Positions 25,730-36,939 of a stretch of 64,000 nucleotides of DNA are shown here, piece by piece (within the stretch, counting starts at the first letter, position 1; every line of letters begins with the position of its first letter). The stretch covers positions 29,976-93,975 of the forward strand of contig JALOLF010000012.1 of NCBI GenBank assembly GCA_025456085.1, written 5' to 3'. The position numbers and the translations under genes were made by a program. Source of the DNA: Acidimicrobiales bacterium (GTDB lineage Bacteria; Actinomycetota; Acidimicrobiia; Acidimicrobiales; Acidimicrobilacustridaceae). Under the pieces are notes generated by a model that had not been told where the DNA came from, ran no database searches, and saw nothing but the letters and a program-made list of their open reading frames with translations.

Positions 25730-27967
25730 TCACCCCTGGGTGGTTCCCGACCCGAGCGCCTCGGGCAGGCGCTGCTGCCACACGGTGCCGAGCTCGGCCA
25801 CGGACACGTCGAGCAGGCCCTTCACCGATAGCCGATCACCCGAGGCCACGCCGATGCGGGCGAAGGGCACACCGGCGTTGCCGAGCACCCGCTCGACGTA
25901 GGGCAGCGAGTCGGGGGTCACGCAGGCCACGACGCGCGACGGCGACTCCGAGAACAGCTCGGCCGCGTCGGCCACCCGGGCCACCTGTGCACCGAGCCCG
26001 GAGCGCACGCACAGCTCGGCCAGGGCCAGCGCGAGCCCGCCGCTGGAGATGTCGTGGACGCCGGCCAGCAGGCCGCCGTTCACCAGGTCGCGCACCACAC
26101 CGGCCACCCGCAGGTGCAGCTCGGGATCGAGGGCGGGGAGGCGACCGCCGCGATGGCCCTTGTCCCGGGCCCACAGCGAGCCCGACAGCTCGGGCTGCGT
26201 GGCCCCGACGAGCACCAGACGGCCACCCTCCACGAGGCGCACACCCGGCGGGCGGCGTCGGAGGTCGTCGATGCAGCCGAGGACCCCCACCACCGGCGTC
26301 GGGTCGATGTCCATTCCCCGGGACTCGTTGTAGAGGCTCACGTTGCCGCCGACGACCGGGAGGTCGAACGACGAGCAGGCCTCCGCCATGCCGTCGATCG
26401 CCTCCGACAGCTGCCACATGACCTCGGGGTGCTCCGGGTTGCCGAAGTTGAGGCAGTTCACCAGGGCCAGGGGCCGCGCCCCCACACTGGCGAGGTTGAG
26501 CACCGCCTCGGCCACGACGAGCGCCGTGCCGAGTCGGGGATCGACCGCGCACCAGCGGTGGTTGCCGTCGGTGCTGAGCGCCAGGCCGCGACCGGTGTCG
26601 GCACCGGTGGCCGGGTGCTTGAGGCGCAGCACGGTGGCGTCGCCGCCGGGCCCCTCGACGGTGTTCAGGTACAGCTGGTGGTCGTACTGGCTCCACACCC
26701 AGGAGGTGTCGGCCACCATCGCCAGCAGGTCGGCAGCCGGGTCCTCGCAGGGGGGGAGCTCGGGGCCGGCCAGGGTGCGCCCGGCCTCGTCCCAGCCCGA
26801 CGGAGCCGCCCGCGGTCGGTCGTAGAGCGGCGCGTCGTCGTGGAGCGAAGCCGCCGGCACGTCGGCCAGCACGGCACCGCCGAAGCCGTCCAGGATGCGC
26901 AGCCGGCCACCCGCCTCGTCCCCGGTCGCCGGACCCGAGGTGACGTGCCCGATGACGTTGGCGCGGATGTCCCATTTCCGACAGATCCCGAGCACGGCGT
27001 CGAGCCCGCTCGGCTCGACGATGGCGAGCATCCGCTCCTGGGACTCGCTGGTCATGATCTCGAAGGGCTCCATGCCGGCTTCCCGCAGCGGGATGGCCGT
27101 CACGTCGACGTCCATGCCCATGCCGCCCCGGGAGGCGGTCTCGCTGGTGGCGCAGGTGATGCCGGCACCGCCCAGGTCCTGGATGCCGACCACCAGGCCG
27201 GCCTCGAGCAGCTCCAGGCACGCCTCGATGAGCCGCTTCTCCTCGAAGGGGTCGCCGACCTGCACGCTGGGGCGCTTCTGGGCGTCAGCCTCGGCGTCGG
27301 AGAAACCGGCCGACGCCAGCACGCTCACCCCGCCGATGCCGTCGCGCCCGGTGGTCGAGCCGAGCAGCACGGCGAGGTTCCCCTCACCGGTGGCCTGGCC
27401 GAGGACCAACCGCTCGGCAGGCAGCAGACCGAGGCAGAGCACGTTCACGAGCGGGTTGTCGGCGTAGGTCTCGTCGAAGACGGTCTCACCGCCCACGGTG
27501 GGGACCCCGACGGAGTTGCCGTAGCCGGAGATGCCGTTGACCACGCCCTCGGCGATCCAGCGGCTGCGAGCGTCGTCGAGCGACCCGAACCGCAACGGGT
27601 CCATGACGGCGATGGGTCGAGCCCCCATGGTGAAGATGTCGCGCAGGATCCCCCCGACGCCCGTGGCCGCCCCCTGGTAGGGCTCGATGGCCGAGGGATG
27701 GTTGTGGCTCTCGATGCGGATCGCCGCCGCGATGCCGTCACCCACGTCGACGACCCCGGCGTTCTCACCTGGGCCCACGAGCACCCAGGGCGCGTCGGTC
27801 GGGAGCCGCTTGAGGTGCAGGCGCGAGGACTTGTAGGAGCAGTGCTCGGACCACATCACCGCGAACATGGCCAGCTCGAGGTGGTTGGGCGCACGACCGA
27901 GGATGCGCTCGATCGAGGCCGCCTCGTCGTCGGTGAGGCCAAGGGCGCGGTGCAGCGGTTGGTCCAT
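25730..27967 (-). CDS. purL: Phosphoribosylformylglycinamidine synthase subunit PurL
   Basis: 745 aa, the small PurL type that works as a complex with PurS and PurQ (both encoded nearby). Signatures: MWSEHCSYKSSR near the N-terminus, RIESHNHPSAIEPYQGAATGVGGI, GGETVFDE, DLGGAGITCATSE and the second-half copy KHPATGADTGRG and VGGNVSLYNES. It makes FGAM from FGAR with ammonia from PurQ. A TAGCGT box 6 nt before the ATG suggests a leaderless message, so purL-purF-purM may form one unit. Confidence 0.96.
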   Translation of the reverse strand: MDQPLHRALGLTDDEAASIERILGRAPNHLELAMFAVMWSEHCSYKSSRLHLKRLPTDAPWVLVGPGENAGVVDVGDGIAAAIRIESHNHPSAIEPYQGAATGVGGILRDIFTMGARPIAVMDPLRFGSLDDARSRWIAEGVVNGISGYGNSVGVPTVGGETVFDETYADNPLVNVLCLGLLPAERLVLGQATGEGNLAVLLGSTTGRDGIGGVSVLASAGFSDAEADAQKRPSVQVGDPFEEKRLIEACLELLEAGLVVGIQDLGGAGITCATSETASRGGMGMDVDVTAIPLREAGMEPFEIMTSESQERMLAIVEPSGLDAVLGICRKWDIRANVIGHVTSGPATGDEAGGRLRILDGFGGAVLADVPAASLHDDAPLYDRPRAAPSGWDEAGRTLAGPELPPCEDPAADLLAMVADTSWVWSQYDHQLYLNTVEGPGGDATVLRLKHPATGADTGRGLALSTDGNHRWCAVDPRLGTALVVAEAVLNLASVGARPLALVNCLNFGNPEHPEVMWQLSEAIDGMAEACSSFDLPVVGGNVSLYNESRGMDIDPTPVVGVLGCIDDLRRRPPGVRLVEGGRLVLVGATQPELSGSLWARDKGHRGGRLPALDPELHLRVAGVVRDLVNGGLLAGVHDISSGGLALALAELCVRSGLGAQVARVADAAELFSESPSRVVACVTPDSLPYVERVLGNAGVPFARIGVASGDRLSVKGLLDVSVAELGTVWQQRLPEALGSGTTQG

Positions 27968-27973
27968 GGGTGC

Positions 27974-27979
27974 ACGCTA
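27974..27979 (-). promoter_or_regulatory. Candidate -10 box of purL (leaderless)
   Basis: TAGCGT on minus, 6 nt before the ATG at 27967. Confidence 0.45.
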
Positions 27980-28120
27980 CCCGAGCACGTCGCCGGCCCC
28001 GGTCGTGGCCGGCGCCGACGATGCGGACCCATGGCTGCAAAGGAACCTCCATGGTCAGCGACAATGCAACGCGGTCGAGATGTTTGAAATCCACAAATCA
28101 ACCGTGTTGAATTCAGGTCA

Positions 28121-28540
28121 ATGACTCCATCACCGAAAGCCGCGAGCGGGATGTCCGACGAGCACAAGGCGGCGCTCGCCGAGGGGCGCGCACAGGGGCG
28201 GGCGATCCGGGCCTATCTCGAAGCACTCGAGACGCACCGCCCACGACGAGGTCGCAAGCGGACCCCGGAGAGCATGCGCAAGCGGCTCCAACGCATCGAC
28301 ACCGAGCTGGAGACGGCCGATCCGATGCGCCGCCTGCACCTCGTCCAGGAGCGCCTGGACCTCGAGGGGGAGCTGTCCGCCGCCGATGCCAAGGTCGACC
28401 TGACGGCCCTCGAGGAGGAGTTCGTGCAGGCAGCCAAGGCGTACTCCCAACGCAAGGGGATCTCCTACGCCGCATGGCGTGAGCTGGGCGTCTCCGCGGC
28501 CACGCTGCGCGCCGCCGGCATCTCCCGAGGCGCCGCTTGA
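28121..28540 (+). CDS. Small helical protein, unknown function
   Basis: 139 aa (129 from the ATG at 28151, MSDEHKAALAEG). Highly charged and helical: an Ala/Arg-rich start, a basic middle (HRPRRGRKRTPESM), heptad-like segments between residues about 60 and 110 and a C-terminal part (YSQRKGISYAAWRELGVSAATLRAAGI) that looks like a small DNA-binding helix pair. It is the only plus-strand gene inside the purL-purQ gap. The 150 bp upstream are less GC-rich than the rest and include TTGAAA and TTGAAT with 17 bp between, a possible promoter. Could be a nucleoid or regulatory protein; not recognised. Confidence 0.72.
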   Translation: MTPSPKAASGMSDEHKAALAEGRAQGRAIRAYLEALETHRPRRGRKRTPESMRKRLQRIDTELETADPMRRLHLVQERLDLEGELSAADAKVDLTALEEEFVQAAKAYSQRKGISYAAWRELGVSAATLRAAGISRGAA

Positions 28541-28553
28541 CGGCCCGCGCCGG

Positions 28554-29225
28554 TCAGACGCGGGAGGGCGCGTCCAGCAGGGACCGCAACAGCACCGTGC
28601 CGTCCACGCTGCCCAGCAGCTCCGAGATCGCCCGTTCGGGATGGGGCATCAATCCCACGACGTTGCCGGCCGCATTGCAGATCCCGGCGATGTCGTCGAC
28701 CGAGCCATTGGGGTTGTCCAGATAGCGCAACACGATGCGGTCCTCGGCCTGCAGGAGAGCCAACGTGTCGGCATCGCAGGTGTAGTTGCCCTCGAAATGG
28801 TTGATGGGGACACGCAGGATCTGCCCGACCTCGGCACCGGCCGTCAGCGCCGATCTCGTCGTCTCGACCCGCAGGTCGACGGTGGTGCAGAGGAACTTCA
28901 GGCCGGCGTTCTTCTGCAGTGCCCCCGGGAGCAGACCAGCCTCGGTCAGCACCTGGAAGCCGTTGCAGATCCCCACGACCGGCCCGCCCTCCTCGGCGAA
29001 GGCCTGCACCGCCGCCATGACCGGGGAGAACCGGGCGATCGCCCCGGGACGCAGGTAGTCGCCGTGGGCGAACCCACCCGGGACGATGACGGCGTCGACG
29101 CCCTGCACGGTGGCCTCGCCGTGCCAGAGCACGACTGCGTCACCACCCAACGACGAGACGGCCTCCATGGCGTCGAGCTCGCAGTTCGAACCGGGGAAGA
29201 GCACGACGCCCACACGGGTGGTCAT
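28554..29225 (-). CDS. purQ: Phosphoribosylformylglycinamidine synthase subunit PurQ
   Basis: 223 aa glutaminase subunit that supplies ammonia to PurL. Triad features: nucleophile Cys in GGPVVGICNGFQVL, and the His-Glu pair in GLMPHPERA. FPGSNCELD at the N-terminus is a family mark. The ATG overlaps the purS stop (ATGA), so the two subunits are made together. Confidence 0.96.
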   Translation of the reverse strand: MTTRVGVVLFPGSNCELDAMEAVSSLGGDAVVLWHGEATVQGVDAVIVPGGFAHGDYLRPGAIARFSPVMAAVQAFAEEGGPVVGICNGFQVLTEAGLLPGALQKNAGLKFLCTTVDLRVETTRSALTAGAEVGQILRVPINHFEGNYTCDADTLALLQAEDRIVLRYLDNPNGSVDDIAGICNAAGNVVGLMPHPERAISELLGSVDGTVLLRSLLDAPSRV

Positions 29226-29488
29226 GCCGGGGAGCCCTCCAGTGCCTCGACCGCGACGACGGCATCCTCGATCACCGGGTTGGTGAGGAAGCGCCGGCAC
29301 ATGTCCTCGACCTCGACCCGGGCCGAGGCCTCGTCGGCTGCCTCGAGGGAGAAGCGGATGCTCTTGCCCACCTGAACCCCGCTGATCCCCTCGAACCCGA
29401 GGTGGGGCAACGACCGCTCGATGGTGGCGCCAGCCGGGTCGGCGATCCCCGGTCGGAGCCGGACTTCCACGTGCACCGAGAACATCAT
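29222..29488 (-). CDS. purS: Phosphoribosylformylglycinamidine synthase subunit PurS
   Basis: 88 aa from the first of two adjacent ATGs (29488/29485). Small bridging subunit of the PurLQS complex. Family pattern: VHVEVRLRPGIADPAGATIERSL (beta strand, then helix) and the GVQVGKSIRF strand, with the conserved Asn-Pro in LTNPVIED. The stop overlaps the purQ start. The 180 bp upstream to purC hold no gene I can support. Confidence 0.94.
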   Translation of the reverse strand: MMFSVHVEVRLRPGIADPAGATIERSLPHLGFEGISGVQVGKSIRFSLEAADEASARVEVEDMCRRFLTNPVIEDAVVAVEALEGSPA

Positions 29489-29668
29489 GCGACCACTCTC
29501 CCACAGGGTCGGCCGCGCCGCGACCATCGCTCGATCATCACCCCGCCCTGCTCGTCCACCACGCCCCCACACTCGACATCGCGCGTCTCGACGCCGGAGA
29601 CCGACGCCGTCGGACCCGATTTCGTGGTCGGCGCGGTGGCGGGGGCTCCGGACACGGAGCCGGACCGG

Positions 29669-30556
29669 TCAGGTGCCGGCGCCGGGCCACTCGGCGAAGG
29701 CGCGACCGGTGATGCGCTCGTAGGCCTCCACGTAGCGGGCGCTGGTGGTGGTCACGACCTCGGCCGGGAGCGGCGGGGGTGGCGGCTGCTTGTCCCAGTC
29801 CAGCCCGTCGAGGTAATCCCGCACCGGCTGCTTGTCGAACGACGGCGGCGTCGAGCCCGGCGTCCAGGCGTCCGCAGGCCAGAACCGCGACGAGTCGGGG
29901 GTCAACACCTCGTCGGCCACGACGAGCTCCCCGTCGACGAGGCCGAGCTCGAACTTGGTGTCGGCGATGATGATCCCCCGTTCCGCCGCCCAGGCGGCGC
30001 CCCGGCGGTAGAGCTCGAGCGACACGTCACGGGCCCGCTCCGCGTGGTCCTCGCCGATCAGGTCGGCGGCCTGCGCGAAGGAGATGTTGACGTCGTGGCC
30101 CTCGGCGGCCTTCGTCGACGGGGTGAACACCGGCTCGGGGAGCTGGGACGACTCGAGCAGCCCTTCCGGCAGGACGGCGCCGTGCATGGTCCCCGCCGTG
30201 CGGTACTCCTTCCATGCCGAGCCGGTGATGTAGCCGCGCACGATGCACTCGATGGGCAGCATCTCGGCGCGCCGGCACAGCATGGACCTGCCGGCCAGAT
30301 CCGGCGAACGGGCACCCTCGGGCAGGTCGTCCAGGCTGGTGGAGAGCAGGTGGCTCCCGACGACGTCGGCCAGGTGCTCGAACCAGAAGGCCGACATGGC
30401 GGTGAGGACGCGACCCTTGTCGGGGATGGGTTCGGCCATCACCACGTCGAACGCGGAGATCCGGTCCGACGTGACCAGCAGCAGGCGGTCATCGCCCGCG
30501 TCGTAGATGTCACGGACCTTGCCGGAGTAGAGGTGGGGGAGATCGACCGTGGACAC
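29669..30556 (-). CDS. purC: Phosphoribosylaminoimidazole-succinocarboxamide synthase
   Basis: 295 aa. Joins CAIR and aspartate with ATP to give SAICAR. Signatures: LYSGKVRDIYD, SDRISAFDVVM, PIECIVRGYITGSAWKEY and IIADTKFELG. Length matches the larger SAICAR synthetases. Start is the GTG at 30556 with CAGGAG about 9 nt upstream. It lies 43 bp after purB. Confidence 0.95.
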   Translation of the reverse strand: MSTVDLPHLYSGKVRDIYDAGDDRLLLVTSDRISAFDVVMAEPIPDKGRVLTAMSAFWFEHLADVVGSHLLSTSLDDLPEGARSPDLAGRSMLCRRAEMLPIECIVRGYITGSAWKEYRTAGTMHGAVLPEGLLESSQLPEPVFTPSTKAAEGHDVNISFAQAADLIGEDHAERARDVSLELYRRGAAWAAERGIIIADTKFELGLVDGELVVADEVLTPDSSRFWPADAWTPGSTPPSFDKQPVRDYLDGLDWDKQPPPPPLPAEVVTTTSARYVEAYERITGRAFAEWPGAGT

Positions 30557-30599
30557 AGCACAACTCCTGGAGCAGTCGGGATGGGAGGATCCGGGCGGG

Positions 30600-32024
30600 T
30601 CAGAGCATCGAGTCGGGGGTGTACGCCGCGGCCTCGGGATGGCGCTCGGCGATGGCCTCGACCTGGGCGACGAACGCCGCGACCTGGGGCGCCGCGGCAC
30701 CGGTGAACGACAACGGCTCGGCCAGCACGTCGGCCAGCGCGTCGCGGCCCAGGCCGAGCCGCCCGTCCGCGCCCAACCGCGCCAGCAGGTCGTTGTCGTC
30801 CGCACCCCGACGCTGGTCGAGCGCCACGGCCACCGCGTGCTCCTTGATGGCCTCGTGGGCCTGCTCCCTGCCGGCGCCGGCCCGCACCGCCGCCATGAGG
30901 ACCTTGGTCGTGGCCAGGAAGGGCAGGTAGCGGCGCAGCTCCCGCTCGATCACCGCGGGGAACGCACCGAACTCGTCGAGTACGTGCAGCAGGGTCTCGA
31001 ACAGCCCGTCGACGGCGAAGAAGGCGTCGGGGAGGGCGACCCGACGCACGACCGAGCAGCTCACGTCGCCCTCGTTCCACTGGTCGCCCGCCAGCTCCGC
31101 CACCATGGTCAGGTGGCCCCGCAGGATGGCCTGGAACCCGTTGATGCGCTCACAGGACCGGGTGTTCATCTTGTGCGGCATGGCCGAGGAACCGACCTGG
31201 CCCTCCTGGAAGCCCTCGGTCACCAGCTCGTGGCCCGCCATGAGCCGGATCGTCGTGGCGAGGCTCGACGGACCGGCGCCCGCCTGCACCAACGAGGCGA
31301 CGACGTCGAGGTCGAGGGAGCGCGGATAGACCTGCCCGACGTTGGTGAGCACCTCCGAGAAGCCCAGGTGGGCGGCGACCCGACGCTCGAGCTCGTCGAC
31401 GAGGGCGGGCTCGCCGAGCAGATCGAGCTGATCCTGCTGGGTGCCGACCGGGCCCTTGACGCCCCGGAGGGGGTACCGGGCCAGCAGTTCCTCCACGCGA
31501 CGCAACGCCTGCAGGAGCTCTTCTCCGCTGTTGGCGAAGCGCTTGCCCAGCGTGGTGGCCTGCGCGGCGACGTTGTGGCTGCGTCCTGCCATGACCAGGG
31601 TCTGGTGGGTGGCGGCGTGCTCGGCCAGACGGGCCAGCGCAGCGACCATGCGATCGCGCACCAGTTCCAGCGCCGAGCGGATCTGGAGCTGCTCCACGTT
31701 CTCGGTGAGGTCCCGGGACGTCATGCCCTTGTGGATGTGCTCGTGGCCCGCGAGCTCGCAGAACTCCTCGATGCGCGCCTTCACGTCGTGGCGCGTGCGC
31801 CGCTCGCGCGCGTCGATGGAGGCCAGGTCGACCTGGTCGACCACCTTGCGGTAGGCCTCCACGACGTCGTCACCCACGTCGACACCCAACGTCTGCTGCG
31901 CCTCGAGCACGGCGATCCACAGCCGCCGCTCCAGCACCACCTTGTGCTCCGGCGACCACAGCCGCACCATCTCGGCGCTGGCATACCGCCCGGCCAGCAC
32001 GTTGGGGATCCTGGGTTTGCTCAC
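30600..32024 (-). CDS. purB: Adenylosuccinate lyase
   Basis: 474 aa from the GTG at 32024 (SKPRIPNVLAGRYAS). Cleaves SAICAR to AICAR and adenylosuccinate to AMP, releasing fumarate. Fumarase-superfamily signature SSAMPHKMN is intact; GMTSRDLTENV and AGRSHNVAAQATTLGKR carry the substrate-binding Thr-Ser and catalytic His. Belongs to the purine run, followed by purC. The 236 bp upstream (32025-32260) hold no supported gene. Confidence 0.95.
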   Translation of the reverse strand: MSKPRIPNVLAGRYASAEMVRLWSPEHKVVLERRLWIAVLEAQQTLGVDVGDDVVEAYRKVVDQVDLASIDARERRTRHDVKARIEEFCELAGHEHIHKGMTSRDLTENVEQLQIRSALELVRDRMVAALARLAEHAATHQTLVMAGRSHNVAAQATTLGKRFANSGEELLQALRRVEELLARYPLRGVKGPVGTQQDQLDLLGEPALVDELERRVAAHLGFSEVLTNVGQVYPRSLDLDVVASLVQAGAGPSSLATTIRLMAGHELVTEGFQEGQVGSSAMPHKMNTRSCERINGFQAILRGHLTMVAELAGDQWNEGDVSCSVVRRVALPDAFFAVDGLFETLLHVLDEFGAFPAVIERELRRYLPFLATTKVLMAAVRAGAGREQAHEAIKEHAVAVALDQRRGADDNDLLARLGADGRLGLGRDALADVLAEPLSFTGAAAPQVAAFVAQVEAIAERHPEAAAYTPDSML

Positions 32025-32260
32025 TCGTCTCGCCTCGGTCGATCGGCCGGTCGCCTCGCAGGTCGGCGTGCCGCGCACCGGTCCCCGACCAGCGGTAGGC
32101 CGAGAGACCTAAATTCCCACGCCGGCAGACCGATCCGTAAAGCACCGACGATAACTGGTCGAAGCACGGACCGGGCTCCCGCGGGAATCGGTGGAGGACA
32201 CCGACTCCGGCGACGGGTCCGACAGCCGACACCCACGGGTCGGACGAGATCGAGGTGGAG

Positions 32261-32611
32261 ATGGACGGTCGTTGCACCCGGCACCAGTTCGAGCAGGCCG
32301 AGGGCACCTGTAGGAACTGCGGGTTCGAGTTCTGCTCCGAGTGCCTCGTGTTCGCGTTCGGTCCGGACAAGCCGCCCTACTGCATCCCGTGTGCCCTCGC
32401 CGCGTCCGGGGTCCGGGCCAACACCTCCCAGCCCCGCATGTCGCGCCGAGAGGTCCGACGCCGGGACAAGGAGCGTCGCCGCGCCGACAAGGCCGCCGCC
32501 CGCCAGGGCCACGGCTCGACCTCCCCCACAGAGGTCACGCCGGCGCCGGTCGCGCCGGCACGGCCATCGGGCTTGTCGGTCGACGACGCCGGCGAGGTCG
32601 TCCCCTTCTGA
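32261..32611 (+). CDS. Small B-box-like zinc-binding protein
   Basis: 116 aa. The first half has ordered metal ligands: [21 protein letters not shown], then CLVF and CIPC, the C/H spacing of the B-box type zinc-binding domain found in many bacterial small proteins. The second half is basic ([17 protein letters not shown]) and ends in a Pro-rich acidic tail. No membrane segment. GTG at 32255 is a possible alternative start. Sits between convergent purE and divergent purB; role unknown. Confidence 0.8.
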   Translation: MDGRCTRHQFEQAEGTCRNCGFEFCSECLVFAFGPDKPPYCIPCALAASGVRANTSQPRMSRREVRRRDKERRRADKAAARQGHGSTSPTEVTPAPVAPARPSGLSVDDAGEVVPF

Positions 32612-32622
32612 GGTCCCGGGTG

Positions 32623-32644
32623 CCGTCGGGCGACGACCCGACGG
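32623..32644. terminator. Hairpin between zinc-finger gene and purE
   Basis: 8-bp perfect stem CCGTCGGG/CCCGACGG with a 6-nt loop, in the 37 bp between two convergent stops. No T-run; likely a shared terminator. Confidence 0.5.
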
Positions 32645-32648
32645 ACGG

Positions 32649-33098
32649 TCAGGACCCGCCGATCTCCGCCCGGTGCGCAGCCAACTCGGCAGCCAGGCCG
32701 GCGTCGGAGATGGCCAGCATCTCGACCACCAGGAGCGCGGCGTTCATGGAGCCGTCGACCGCGACGGTGGCCACCGGGATGCCCTTGGGCATCTGCACCG
32801 TGGAGTACAGGGCGTCCACGCCGTTGAGGGCGCCACCCGACAGGGGAACCCCCACGACCGGGAGCGTGGTGTGCGCCGCCACGACGCCGGCGAGGTGGGC
32901 GGCCATGCCCGCCCCGCAGATGAAGGCGACGTAGCCCGCCTCCCGCGCCGTCGAGGCCAGCGCGGTCACCTGCGCCGGGTTCCGGTGCGCCGAGAGCACG
33001 CGCACGTCGGCCTCGAGGCCGAAGCGCTCCAGGGTCTCGGCCGCGGGGCGCATCTTGTCCATGTCGTTGGGCGACCCCATGAGCACGGCGACCTTCAC
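32649..33098 (-). CDS. purE: N5-carboxyaminoimidazole ribonucleotide mutase
   Basis: 149 aa. Converts N5-CAIR to [13 protein letters not shown] at the N-terminus with the conserved Ser-Asp, SAHRNP with the catalytic His, and [17 protein letters not shown] near the active site. GTG start with AGGAGG 8 nt upstream. No purK (which makes N5-CAIR) is in the window, so it must be elsewhere. Confidence 0.95.
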   Translation of the reverse strand: MKVAVLMGSPNDMDKMRPAAETLERFGLEADVRVLSAHRNPAQVTALASTAREAGYVAFICGAGMAAHLAGVVAAHTTLPVVGVPLSGGALNGVDALYSTVQMPKGIPVATVAVDGSMNAALLVVEMLAISDAGLAAELAAHRAEIGGS

Positions 33099-33140
33099 GA
33101 CGACTCCTCCTGAGCGAACGGGGCTGGGACGGGCAGCGGG

Positions 33141-34367
<1,227 letters not shown>

Positions 34368-34440
34368 GGCGTTGGACCTCCTACCGGGTGGGAGCGATGT
34401 GCCCGCAGCACAGGACGTGGGGACGGATGACGCGGCGAGG

Positions 34441-35844
<1,404 letters not shown>

Positions 35845-35871
35845 TCAGCGTCGCTCAGCGGGCTGTCGGGG

Positions 35872-36939
35872 TCAGGCTCGGCCGACCCGACGGTTGCCCT
35901 CCAGCAGCAGCGCACCTGCCAGCACCAGCGACAGGGCGATCACGAGGTAGCCCGCGGTCTGACGACCGGTCACCGGCAACGTGCCCGTGGACGGGGTCTG
36001 CTGCACGCCGGCGACCTGTGCGGGCGGCTCCGCAGGCGGGGCCGGAGGAACCGTGGTCTCCTCGCAGTTGCGGGTGAGCTCCAGCTCCTCGATCACGACC
36101 TCGTCGTGCCTGACGGTGAGCGTGGCCTGCTCGTCCTCGATCATCGGGACCGTGATCTCGGCCGTGTCACCGGCCGGGATCCTGACCGTCTCGATCTCGG
36201 CGCCGTTCTTCTCCACCTCGACCACCGTCGGGCTTCCGCCGTCGTTGGAGAAGCGGATCACGATGCCGTCCTCGGCGCACTCCTGCACCACACCGTCGAC
36301 CGCAGGCTGTTCGCAGTCGACCTGGACGACCAGCGGCTCGAGCGCTTCGCCGTCGGCGCTGACCTCGACGGTGTAGTCACCGTCGGCCAGCTCGTCGTAG
36401 ACGACCTCCTCCGACTCGCCGGCGGCCACCGTCACCGTGGTCTCGGTCCCGTCGGTGGGATCGGTGACCACGAACTCGATGGGCTCCGCCTCGCCTGCCG
36501 GCGAGGTGTTCGTGAGGGTCACGACCAGCCGTCCGCCGTCGGCGACGCAGCCGAGCGCCACGTCGACGTCGGCGACGCCGGGCCGGTCGCAGTCGACCGT
36601 CACCTGCTGGCCGAGATCGTTCCCGTCGGCGGTGACGTCGAGGTCGTAGACCCCGTCGGCAAGGCCTTCGAACACGACCGTCTGGGACTGGCCGACCGCC
36701 ACCGTGTACTGGGTGACCTCGTCGGTCACCGGGTCGGTGACGCTGAACTCGACGGGCAGGTCACCACCGGTGTTCGACAGCTCGACGGTGACGACACCGT
36801 CGAAGTCGGTGCAGGCCTGGGTGACCTCGACCTCGGGCACGCCGGGCCGGTCGCAGTCGACGGTGATGGTCTGGTCGAGGTTCTCACCGTCGGCGGTGAT
36901 GCCGATGGTGTGGGTGCCGTCGGGCAGATCGCCCAGCAC
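35872..36939 (-). CDS. C-terminal part of LPVTG surface protein (after frameshift)
   Basis: 355 codons open from an internal ATG. The product continues the repeat series of the upstream frame: DGTHTIGITADGENLDQTITVDCDRPG is the second half of repeat 3, then repeats 4 and 5 and a diverged repeat 6. The end is a sortase signal: Thr-Pro-rich spacer, LPVTG, a hydrophobic span (YLVIALSLVLAGALLLE) and a basic tail (NRRVGRA). It has no signal peptide of its own, so alone it could not be exported. It belongs with the 36884-38365 frame; the break is a 19-bp duplication at 36922-36959. Confidence 0.8.
   Translation of the reverse strand: MLGDLPDGTHTIGITADGENLDQTITVDCDRPGVPEVEVTQACTDFDGVVTVELSNTGGDLPVEFSVTDPVTDEVTQYTVAVGQSQTVVFEGLADGVYDLDVTADGNDLGQQVTVDCDRPGVADVDVALGCVADGGRLVVTLTNTSPAGEAEPIEFVVTDPTDGTETTVTVAAGESEEVVYDELADGDYTVEVSADGEALEPLVVQVDCEQPAVDGVVQECAEDGIVIRFSNDGGSPTVVEVEKNGAEIETVRIPAGDTAEITVPMIEDEQATLTVRHDEVVIEELELTRNCEETTVPPAPPAEPPAQVAGVQQTPSTGTLPVTGRQTAGYLVIALSLVLAGALLLEGNRRVGRA

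Noticed and set aside
26054..28087. 677-codon open frame on plus opposite purL
   Set aside because: Low-complexity His/Arg/Val composition; purL is certain on minus.
29489..29668. Possible small gene between purS and purC
   Set aside because: No frame with convincing composition or start; looks like plain intergenic sequence.
32025..32260. Possible gene or riboswitch upstream of purB
   Set aside because: No start with ribosome site, no purine-riboswitch core and no coding pattern seen.
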